DNA from: Liriodendron chinense
Lineage: Eukaryota > Streptophyta > Magnoliopsida > Magnoliales > Magnoliaceae
NCBI GenBank assembly: GCA_003013855.2
Contig: ML058407.1
Location: 3,534,001-3,598,000 of the forward strand
Reading direction: 5' to 3'
DNA length: 64,000 nt
Part shown: positions 11,122-19,901 of the stretch, piece after piece
How positions within the stretch are numbered: position 1 is the first letter of the stretch
Layout of the letters: the number at the start of each line of letters is the position of its first letter
Program-made: the position numbers and the translations under genes
The notes under the pieces: generated by a model
Seen by the model: the letters and a program-made list of their open reading frames with translations, nothing else
The model's database searches: none
What the model was told of the DNA's origin: nothing

Positions 11122-13713
11122 ATGAATCTTCTCTTTGTCTCCTCTTTCATCATCATCTTGTCCTCATCTTGCCTTGTGCTTTCTTGGGCCATGGATGGTG
11201 GGGATTTATGGGCTGTGGGGGCTGTCCAAGGTGGGTCCCACACTTCAGATCTTCAACTGAGCTTTGATAATGGGGGGATGCCTTTAATGGATGGGGTAGA
11301 TGGGGCATTAAGAGGGGGCATTGATGAAGACTTAAGCTTGGTGGTTGGTGGAGCTTTGAATGGGTCCATTAATGGTGGGATGGCTGGATTTTCAGATTTG
11401 AATGGGACCTTCATCATGGGAGGAATGGATGGTATAGATGGGATGATGGGATGGGACATAGGTGAGGCTATGCATCCCTTGAGTGTGGGCCCCATGGATG
11501 ATGTGATGGATGGTGATGATGGGACTATGAGGGACATAGATGGGCTGATCTCATGTCTGGATGGTATGGATGGCTCAGATGGTACCTTTGACGGTTTGGA
11601 TGCTCTGGATGAGGGCCGAGATGTGTGGCACACTTGTTTGGGTGGACTTGATGTGATCATTGATGATGTCCCCTTGATGGTGGACGGTGTGGATGCCTCG
11701 ATGATCCCTTTGATCGGCCAGGATGGTGATTGGATTCATGATTTCCTGTTGGAGGGGGCCGTAGGTCCAGATCTGACCGTTGATTCTTCGGTCGGGGCTG
11801 CCCAGACCCTTCTGGATGGTTTAGATGCATTCTTTGATGGTCAGATTAGCCAGGGTGCCACGATGTGCGGTGTGATCTTCACTGATAGTCCTTTTGATGG
11901 AGAGCATTGTCCTTCCCCTGGTCATCGGTCCTTTGCGCACTCTGTTCATGAGGTGGACGAATCTTCTCATGCGGCTGAGATTATGACAGTTTCAGACAGC
12001 GATGTGGCTATATCAGACATAGCCGTTACTGAGGGCAGGTCAGGGGCTGTCGAGTCTGCAGAGGTTCCAGCTTTTCCTTCTCCTTCGCCCGTTGACCTTC
12101 CGATCCTTGATGAGTTGTCCTCGATTTCTGAGCCTTTTGTGCTGGAGGGGGTACCGGTGAGGACTTGTCAGCTGCTTTCCTCGTTCTTCCTGCTCGCCAC
12201 GACTGCTTGCTTGGCTTGACAGCTTGTCAGTTTATGAGATTTGAGATTTGGAGTCCTATGGCTTTGGCAGTCTGATTCATATGGCTAGAGTTGACATTGA
12301 CTGGAGGATGCTCGGAGCTGCCTTGATTGACTGGGTCCCTTCGTTGAACTTGTTTGCGTTCAACGATATGGAGATGGGGCCTTCTTTGGAGGAGCTTGCA
12401 CGCTTGACAGGCTTACCCTTGGATTATACTCAGTACTTCTCGCCGAAGACATCGCCGAAGACTGCTACACCGCAGAACTGGTTTGGGATCCCTTATCTTG
12501 TTCGGCCTGTAGCTAGTGGCCAGGATGCTGTAGTGTTCTCTTTGGACCTGCTGTATGATCTTTTTTCGGGTCCTCAGAGTACGGCCGGTTCTACCTTTGC
12601 TCGGAACGCACTGATGTTTTGCTTGATTGCTGAAGTGCTGTTCTCGGGATGGCGCAGGTCCCAGACTCCTTTGCCTTTTGAGGTGATGAGCCGAGTTGTC
12701 CGTCGGCAGGGGATCATTTCTCTCATCTTGGCCGAGCTATTCGATGGGTTGACCGACTGTGCCCTGGGCCGCACTCGTGTTCTTCGCGGCTGTTGTGCTT
12801 TCCTTCAGGTATCTTTTCTGCACCCTTTTCTCTTCTTGCTTTGCTAGGAATTGTTTTGCTCTAGCTGAACTTCTTGCTTTCTGTGATCAGGTCTGGCTAT
12901 GGGAGCGTCTTTCTCTGACCGTTCCTGTACCTCTTCCTGGCATCCCTAGCTCTGACATCATGCGTTATATCATGGAGTTCCTTCCGCATACGGCTAGGAT
13001 GAGCGAGCCCTTGTATCGCAGGATGTTCGCTGATCTGCTGTGACTGGAACGTTCGTTGGGAGTCCTCTTGGCTTCCACTTCCTCCAGTGCTTTGCGATGC
13101 ACACCGCCATCCTCTGATGTTGGTAGGCTTTCGATCCTACTTTTCTTATCATCCCGTCCGATTCCTGCGGCAGTTTGGATATGAGCAGGATGTTCCTCTT
13201 TTTGCTTTCACGGGTATCGGGCGTCGAGCACTTCCCTCTAGGTCTTCTGACTTCAGGACCCGGATTGATTGTTCTTGGGCGAGTCACTTGACTGCTGATT
13301 TGCTGGGTTTTGAGCTGCGGACTTTTCCGATGGCGACCGCCCCGTATCAGTACTGGGTTGCTGAGCAGTCTTTGTATCGACGTATCCCTTGCTGGCACCA
13401 GACTGCTGATGAGGATGAGCAGGATATCCTTGGAGATGCTGGCTCTTCATCTGGTTCATATGAACCTTTTGAGGAGCACCCATTCATTGATCCTTGCTTC
13501 CTTTTGGCCACTCATGGCCATTTGCTGTCTGAGATCTCCGCACTTCGGTATCATTGTGAGATGATGTCGAGGAGATTGGCTGCCGATCGGAGGTTGTCTG
13601 ATGAGGAGATAGCAATCCGTACCCTTGAACGCGATGAGGTGCATTACCTGCGTATGGAGGTGAGCAGGTTGATAGCGAGACTATCTTTTTATGAGTCAGA
13701 GGACTCACCTTGA
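11122..13713 (+). pseudogene. Antisense DUF7745/PMD-like gene of E1, one intron, two frameshifts
   Basis: The gene lies opposite to gag-pol and downstream of the PMD gene. The frame opens at ATG 11122; a later ATG at 11191 is an alternative start. The first ~300 codons are a low-complexity Gly/Asp/Met-rich stretch (DGMDG-type runs). A conserved block follows, resembling the plant retrotransposon domain DUF7745: WRMLGAALIDWVPSLNLFAF, then EMGPSLEELARLTGLPL. An 82-bp phase-0 intron (12809-12890) joins ..CCAFLQ to VWLWERL.., again typical of the family. Exon 2 ends at TGA 13713. An extra T near 12176 and another near 13041 shift the frame; E2 lacks both changes. The assignment to DUF7745 is from memory of the motif pattern. 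Confidence 0.65.
12809..12890 (+). other. Intron of the E1 DUF7745-like gene (82 bp)
   Basis: GTATCT donor and GTGATCAG acceptor. The frame is closed inside the intron by a TAG at 12845 and resumes after it. The same 82-bp intron is in E2 at 62379-62460 with donor and acceptor kept. Confidence 0.75.
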
Positions 13714-14202
13714 TGTGGCCGAGGAGGAGGGTAGAGATTGATTGTGTTGGCCACCTGTACATTCTTTTTTGCATATATGATTGATGATGATGCATTTTTT
13801 TGTATTTTTTGAAAAAGATGATATGTGTAAGAGAAATATAATGCATTTAATTGAAAAGAGAAAACTGTTTGAAAATCTATTGTGCCATTAGTTGTCCTGT
13901 GAGTGTTTCTGGACTTTGTGTCGGGATATAGGAATCAGAACTGGGGCTCAGTCAATGATTTGATCGATGTCTCGAGATTTGACTTGCTTGATCCTTTGGT
14001 TCCCTAGAGATGTAGGCAATGGAAACTCTCACTTCCTGAGATTGTCAGAGTTTGTAGAGCTCTTCGCTCCTGACTGCACTTCTTGTTCTTGAATTGTAAC
14101 TGCTTGAACCGATCTGGACCATCTGCTTCCTTGGTACCTGCACTTTTATTATATATTTTTTTTTTCTTCTTTTTTTTTTTTTTCATTTTGAGCCATTTTT
14201 GC
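13714..14202. other. Convergent spacer of E1, antisense-gene side
   Basis: This stretch lies between the end of the DUF7745-like gene and the hairpin cluster. It is AT-rich without coding signals and includes a T-run at 14156-14183. It matches E2 61095-61550 in inverse orientation. Confidence 0.6.
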
Positions 14203-14417
14203 CTGCAGTGCTCTTTCGAGTTTTCACCACAGCCGGCCTTTTCCCGTCATTTTTGCCCGTGGCGCCCTTTCGGGTTTTCACCACGTCCCGGGTGTTTGAT
14301 CTTGCCTGCCCCTTGGCAGCTATGCTGTTTTTACCCTCAGTGCCCTTTCGGGTTTTCACCAAGTCCGCTGTATGCCCACTGTTTTTACTCGGAGCGCCCT
14401 TTCGGGTTTTCACTCCG
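14203..14417 (-). ncRNA. Four-hairpin GAAA-tetraloop cluster of E1
   Basis: Read on the minus (element sense) strand, four copies of a 28-30-nt hairpin occupy 14417-14390, 14363-14336, 14285-14258 and 14232-14203. Each has an outer stem of 5-6 pairs, a TGAAAA internal loop and an inner stem CCC-GAAA-GGG or CTC-GAAA-GAG. Outer stems differ between copies but stay paired. The cluster lies just downstream of pol, so it would be in the 3' part of the genomic RNA. The structure is inferred from sequence; the function is unknown. Confidence 0.6.
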
Positions 14418-14848
14418 CCCTCTTTGTTTAGGCACACATTTTTTTTTTCTTTCTTTCTTTTCTTTCTGGATCTCTGGATAACTGCGGCGGCTAGAGGTCG
14501 GGAATCCGTTGTTGCCGGCCAATGACAGTCTGTCAGCCCTTATCCTGAGTTACGATAATAGAGCTGTTGGTCTTTGCTAAAGACCCCTCTGAGATGGATG
14601 GATGACTGTGTTTCTTGGATTGATTTTTTTTTCTTGAGTGCCTTTCTTTGGCTTCCCTTTTTCTTTCTCTTTTCTTCTCTTCTTTTTTTTTCTTTTATAT
14701 TCTTTTTCTCTCCTTTTTTTGTCTCTCTTTTTTTTAATTCCCTTATTTGAAACACTTGTTGGTGGACGAAAATGATTTCTCAGAGGTCTTAGCTTCGACC
14801 TCTTGACTTCAGCTCTATTAAAGTAACTCTTGATAAGGTCAGAATGAC
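14418..14848. other. Polypyrimidine-rich spacer between E1 hairpins and the pol stop
   Basis: About 14424-14470 and 14620-14740 are long C/T runs, giving purine tracts in element RNA. A perfect inverted repeat AGAGGTC..GACCTCT with an 8-nt loop lies at 14782-14803 and is conserved in E2 at 60419-60440. No gene is seen. Confidence 0.6.
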
Positions 14849-16002
14849 TTACCCGTGAAAGATCTTCACGTTGTCGGTGTTGGTTGGCTCAAGAAGATCC
14901 ACCCCTCTCATGCTGGTGAGTCTGAGGGCGCCTCCGGGAAGTACTTCTCTGACGATCAGTGGCCCGTCCCACGAGGGTTTGAACTTTCCTCTGGGGTCCG
15001 GAAGGTGCGACGGTGGAATCTTTTTCATAACCATGTCGCCTACCTTGAAACTTCTTTTTCGGACTCTCTTGTTGTAAGCCCTAGCGATCCTTTTCTGATA
15101 ACACTGTGAATGACTTAGTGCACGCATGCGCTTTTCATCTGCTAGCTGCAACTGATCGAATCTGGCCCGTTGCCATTCTCCTTCTTCAACTCCGCTTTCT
15201 AATAACACCCGTAGTGATGGTATTTCCACTTCGACTGGTAGAACTGCCTCCATTCCGTAAGTAAGCTCGAAAGGAGTAACGCCCGTAGCAGACCGTACAG
15301 ACGTTCGATAGGCCCAAAGTGCATATGGGAGCATATCTGACCAATCTCGATAGGTCACGACCATTTTCTCGAGTATCCTGATGATTGTCTTGTTTGCGGC
15401 TTCTACCCCACCATTCATCTGGGGACGGTAGGGGCTTGATCGATGACGTTGGATCTTGAACTTGCGGAGGAAGTCATCCATCTTCTTGTTGACGAACGGG
15501 GTCCCATTATCTGTGATGATAGCATTAGGGATTCCATACCGGCATATGATGTTGTTCTTCATGAATTTGATCACTTGAGATGCTGCAATCGTGGTGTAGG
15601 AAGCTGCCTCTACCCACTTGGTGAAGTAGTCAACTGCCACAAGTATGTACTCGTGACCATTTGATGCTTTGGGACTGATCTTGCCGATGATGTCGAGTCC
15701 CCACATGGAGAAGGGCCAGGGGGTGGTCAGGTTGTATAACTCTGATGAGGGGGCATGGATTTGATTTGCATGCTCCTGACACTTGAAGCATTTTCTGACG
15801 TGCTGGCAGCAGTCTGTCTCCATGGTGAGCCAATAGTAGCCGAGTCGTAGAATCTTCTTTGCCATCATGTGCCCATTCATGTGAGGGCCACAGATTCCTT
15901 CGTGTATTTCTTTCATGATATTTGCAGCTTCTGTTTCATCGACGCATCGGAGGAGGATGTGATTATAGGATCGCCTGTAGAGAACTTGCCACTGATGGTG
16001 AA
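14849..16002 (-). CDS. E1 integrase part of Pol
   Basis: The frame runs from just after the TAG at 16005-16003 to the end of pol. The first in-frame ATG is at 15916; the translation has the zinc-binding H-H-C-C region (H5, H12/H16, C43, C46 counted from that Met). The catalytic core follows with D75 in GLDIIGK, D136 in TDNGTPF and E172 in GGVEAANKT, a DD35E spacing. A C-terminal chromatin/GPY-F-like module KPSWDGPLIV precedes the stop. It would insert element cDNA in the nucleus after cleavage from the polyprotein. The catalytic triad is intact, but the upstream TAG cuts it off from RT and RNase H. Confidence 0.9.
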
Positions 16003-18453
16003 CTAGCCGGCCAAACGTTGGATGGTTCGGCGATCTGTTGCTGTTGCTGACTCTGGATACTCCTGGGTTTCGAGGTATTGCTTGATGTCGGCATACCAGG
16101 GTTTGTCAGGGACAGCTTCGGCTTCTTCTATTTGCAGGCAAAAAGCAGGTTCTTCTTGAATTTCGACTGTGAGCTCCCATTCTGAAGCTCCTTTCGGGAT
16201 CTCGAGCATTGATGCAAGCGTGGCGAGAGCATCTGCAAACTGGTTCTTGGCTCTGGGCATGTATGAGAAGGTGATTTCCTTGAATTCTTCGATCAGATTG
16301 TCAAGATACACATGATATGGTATCAACTTCTCGTCTTTGGTCTTCCATTCGCCATTGGTCTGATTGATGATAAGCTGTGAGTCTCCAAATACTCGTAGCT
16401 TCTTGACGCCCAAGATTATGGCTTCCCTTAAGCTAGCGATGCATGCTTCATACTCTGTCATGTTGTTGGTGCACTCGAATGCTATGCGCCTCGAGATAGG
16501 AATAGGGACATCATCTGGAGAGTAGAGGATTGCTCCAATACCATTCCCTTTAGAATTTGCTGCGCCGTCGAAGAATAATGTCCATTCATCTTTCTTCTTC
16601 TTTTCTTCCTCTTCAATGAGCAAGAGATCTTCATCAGGGAAGAATGTCTTGAGCGGCTGATAGTCCAGGAGAGAGTGAGCCGCAAGATGATCGGCGAGGG
16701 CCTGTCCCTTGATTGCCTTTTGAGTGACATAGGTGATGTCAAACTCAGACAAGAGTAGCTGCCATTTAGCTATCCTTCCCGTGAGTGCCGGCTTCTCGAA
16801 CAGGTACTTGAGCGGATCCATGTGAGCGAGGAGGAGAATAGGGAATGCAATCATGTATTGACGGAGTCGCTGAGTTGCCCAGACTAGGGCGAGGCAAGTC
16901 TTCTCGATCGGGGAATACGTGGTCTCGTAGTCGGTGAACTTTCGACTCAAATAGTATATTGCTTGTTCCTTCTTCCCGGTTTCGTCGTGTTGGCCGAGGA
17001 CACAGCCGATGGCTTCTGCTGCTACCGAGATGTATAACAATAGTGGTCGTCCGGGAGCGGGCGGCACTAGGACTGGAGGATTCATGAGATATCTCTTGAT
17101 GCGATCGAAGGCGACTTGGCAATCATCATTCCATTCTTTTGGAACATTTTTTCGGAGGAGCTTGAATATGGGCTCACAGATAGGTGTGAGCTGTGCGATG
17201 AAGCGACTGATGTATTGAATTCTGCCGAGGAAGCCACGAATTTCTTTCTCTGTTCTAGGAGGGGGCATCTCGATGATTGCTCTGGTTTTGGTCTCGTCGA
17301 CCCTGATGCCATCCTCGCTCACCATAAAGCCGAGGAGCTTACCTCCCATTGCACCGAAGACACATTTCTGAGGGTTGAGACGGAGCTTGTACTTTTCTAA
17401 TCTGTTGAATAACTTCTTCAGATCTTCAAAGTGTCCTTCAATTATGCGAGATTTGACGATCATGTCGTCCACATATACTTCAAGTTCTTTGTTCATCATG
17501 TCGTGGAATAGTGCTGTCATTGCTCGCTGATATGTTGCTCCTGCGTTCTTCAGACCGAACGGCATTACCCTGTAACAGAAGGTTCCCCAGGGAGTGATGA
17601 ACGATGTTTTCTCGCGATCTTCGACGGCCATCTTGATCTGATTGTAACCTGAGAACCCGTCCATGAATGAGAAGATCTTGTATCCAGCAGTGTTGTCTAC
17701 CAGAGTGTCGATATGTGGCAAAGGGAAGTCATCTTTTGGACTGGCTTTGTTGAGATCTCGGAAGTCGATGCACATTCGAACCTTGCCGTCCTTCTTTGGT
17801 ACTGGCACGATGTTGGCAAGCCATTCAGGGTAGTTGGAGACTACCAAGAATCCCGCATTGTATTGTTTGATGACTTCATCTCGAACTTTCAGAGCCCATT
17901 CTGGCTTCATTCTTCGGAGTTTCTGCTTCACTGGCTTCATATATGCCTTGGTTGGCAGATGGTGTACAACGAGCTCTTCATCGAGCCCCGGCATGTCTTC
18001 ATATGAGAACGCGAAGTTGGACAATCTTGGAGCTAGGAACTCTATCATTTTCTGTTTCATCTCAGGTGGCAACGATTTTCCAATGCGTACTTCCCTAGGG
18101 ATCTCAGGCGTCCCCAAGTTTACTATCTCGAAATCATCGGCTACAACATTGGCTTTAGATTCGAACTTTTTGAGGAGATCCTCTAGTTCGGGAGTCGGAT
18201 CATCATCTTCCTCATCCCGAGCTTCGTCCAGACCCATGAGCTCGAAGTCTAATTCGATGTCGAAATCATATGATTCGACTTCAAACTCATGCGATTCTTT
18301 AGACGAACTTGGCACACTATTGAATGCAGGGAAAGAAATATTTTTTGGTTTTTGAGATTTTTCTGAAATTGAAATGATAGATGTTTTTGGTTTTTGAAAG
18401 TTTTTTATTTTTTTGGATTTTCGAAATTCACGGGACTTTGAACAAGCGGGCAT
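16003..18453 (-). CDS. E1 Pol: reverse transcriptase, RNase H and archaeal-type RNase H
   Basis: An 816-codon frame. Residues 1-160 are a charged linker after protease. RT spans about 165-430 with IDFRDLNKAS, FMDGFSGYNQI, MPFGLKNAGATYQ and the catalytic YVDD at 327-330. The first RNase H (about 465-590) has YISVAAEAIG where an active enzyme has a TDAS-type Asp, so it is probably inactive. The second, archaeal-type RNase H (about 622-748) keeps D629, E667, D691 and D741. The dual RNase H is diagnostic of Tat elements. The frame ends at TAG 16005-16003; E2 has CAG there and reads on into integrase. It lies in a different frame from the PRO segment upstream, which ends in a poly-A tract. Confidence 0.92.
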   Translation of the reverse strand: MPACSKSREFRKSKKIKNFQKPKTSIISISEKSQKPKNISFPAFNSVPSSSKESHEFEVESYDFDIELDFELMGLDEARDEEDDDPTPELEDLLKKFESKANVVADDFEIVNLGTPEIPREVRIGKSLPPEMKQKMIEFLAPRLSNFAFSYEDMPGLDEELVVHHLPTKAYMKPVKQKLRRMKPEWALKVRDEVIKQYNAGFLVVSNYPEWLANIVPVPKKDGKVRMCIDFRDLNKASPKDDFPLPHIDTLVDNTAGYKIFSFMDGFSGYNQIKMAVEDREKTSFITPWGTFCYRVMPFGLKNAGATYQRAMTALFHDMMNKELEVYVDDMIVKSRIIEGHFEDLKKLFNRLEKYKLRLNPQKCVFGAMGGKLLGFMVSEDGIRVDETKTRAIIEMPPPRTEKEIRGFLGRIQYISRFIAQLTPICEPIFKLLRKNVPKEWNDDCQVAFDRIKRYLMNPPVLVPPAPGRPLLLYISVAAEAIGCVLGQHDETGKKEQAIYYLSRKFTDYETTYSPIEKTCLALVWATQRLRQYMIAFPILLLAHMDPLKYLFEKPALTGRIAKWQLLLSEFDITYVTQKAIKGQALADHLAAHSLLDYQPLKTFFPDEDLLLIEEEEKKKKDEWTLFFDGAANSKGNGIGAILYSPDDVPIPISRRIAFECTNNMTEYEACIASLREAIILGVKKLRVFGDSQLIINQTNGEWKTKDEKLIPYHVYLDNLIEEFKEITFSYMPRAKNQFADALATLASMLEIPKGASEWELTVEIQEEPAFCLQIEEAEAVPDKPWYADIKQYLETQEYPESATATDRRTIQRLAG

Positions 18454-18500
18454 TGCAGACCATGATTGAGCCCAACTTGTTCTAAAGTTCCGGTCGCTGC

Positions 18501-19901
18501 TTAAACAGGCATTTTTTTTTGGAAGCCAGAGCCCTCAGATGGCTCTTTGGCTGATTCAAAAGTTAGGGGAACAGATGACCATTCAGGACCCCACACTCCC
18601 TCCCATGGAGAGGTGGGGGTTGATGCTTTGGGCGAAGAATCATGGTCTGGCCCAATGACCATGACTTCTTGCTGGTCGGGTTCGGGATCTGAGTCGCACT
18701 CAGTCCCTCCCAGGTCACTTACCTCGCATTGCAGTTCGTCTGGTTCCACAGTGAGACACAAGTTTGGAACCTGAACATCAGACCAATCCAGGGCTGGCCA
18801 CTTCCCTTTCTTGGTCCAATGGATGGGCTGCTTCTGTCCTTGGCTGATGATTGAAGAAGTTGACTTTGCAGAGATGGGCAAGTCGTGCCCCTTGCTGATT
18901 GGTGCTAAGATGGGCAAGTTGTGCCCCTTGCTGATTGAAGTGGGCAGGTTGTGCCCCTGGTTGAGAGAAGTGGGCAAGTTGTGCCCCTGGTTGGGAGCAG
19001 GTGTCAGAGTAACCTGGTCCTGAAGCTGCTGTATTTGACTTCCTTCTTCGTCTTCATCCTTTTCTTCTTCTTCTGGAGGCTTAGATGGTTCGAGAATCTG
19101 ATCCCATCGAATGGGGGGCCACGTGGCCCAAACTAGGCTCATCGGGAGGCCTTTGTGTAGTGCAGTCGGTTGATTCCCTCCTGGATCTTTGCAAGGTTCT
19201 CCCGGCTTGACGAACTGGATGGGTGAGCACCGAAATTTCTTTCTTCTCTTGTTCATGAAGGTTGCCCTGTATCCGAGTCCCCATTTGCGTTGGTTATATA
19301 CCAGCGGTACCTTTCTGGACTTGAAGTGATTCTTCATTCGGTATTTGAGGCTCAGACGCTCTGCCGGTGAGAAGACCCGGTCCATCCTTATCGGTTCTGG
19401 ATTAGCGATAGAGTTCACGGTCTCGAATTCGAAACTGTGAAACGGGATGTCCTCTTCAGAGTGCTGGATATCGATGACCGGGATGTCTGGTTCAGTGGCA
19501 GCAGCATTGGAAGGAATGATGAGCTCCTTCTCTGCATGGATAGAGATCACTTGATTTCCACAGATGTATTTCACCTGTTGATGCAGGGTTGATGGCACAG
19601 CTCCAACCTTGTGCAGCCACGGTCGTCCGAGCAACATGTTGAAAGAGGCTGATATATCCAGGATTTAGAATGTGATGGTGGAGACTTCCGGGCCTATCTG
19701 TACCTCTATGTCGACTTCCCCTTCCACTGATCGGCGGGTGTTGTCGAATGCTCTGACACATATGGTGCTGGGTCGAAATGAAGTGGGACTGATTCCCAAA
19801 CGTTCCGCAGTCTTGAGTGGGCAGACATTTAAGCTTGAGCCATTATCGATAAGGACCAGCGGAACACAGAGGTCTTTGTATCATAAGGCTATGTTGAGGG
19901 A
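18501..19901 (-). pseudogene. E1 protease segment and PRO-Pol linker, interrupted
   Basis: The segment continues the gag frame after the TGA at 19904-19902. The aspartic protease active-site motif LIDNGSS is encoded at about 19853-19832, with the D-N-G-S form usual in Tat elements. A TAA near 19660 (CAA in E2) splits it; the next open stretch, 19637-18501, starts MLLGRPWLHKVG and continues as a Pro/Gln-rich linker with repeated KGHNLPIS-type units. It runs out at a run of nine A (18511-18519 on the plus-strand T-run), one longer than in E2. Confidence 0.8.

Noticed and set aside
11122..11200. Signal-peptide-like N-terminus of the DUF7745-like protein
   Set aside because: The hydrophobic run depends on the first of two possible ATGs, and a secreted form makes no sense for this family.
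8633..13713. The PMD and DUF7745-like genes as free host genes
   Set aside because: They lie inside the LTRs and target duplication of E1, and the second gene recurs at the same place in E2.
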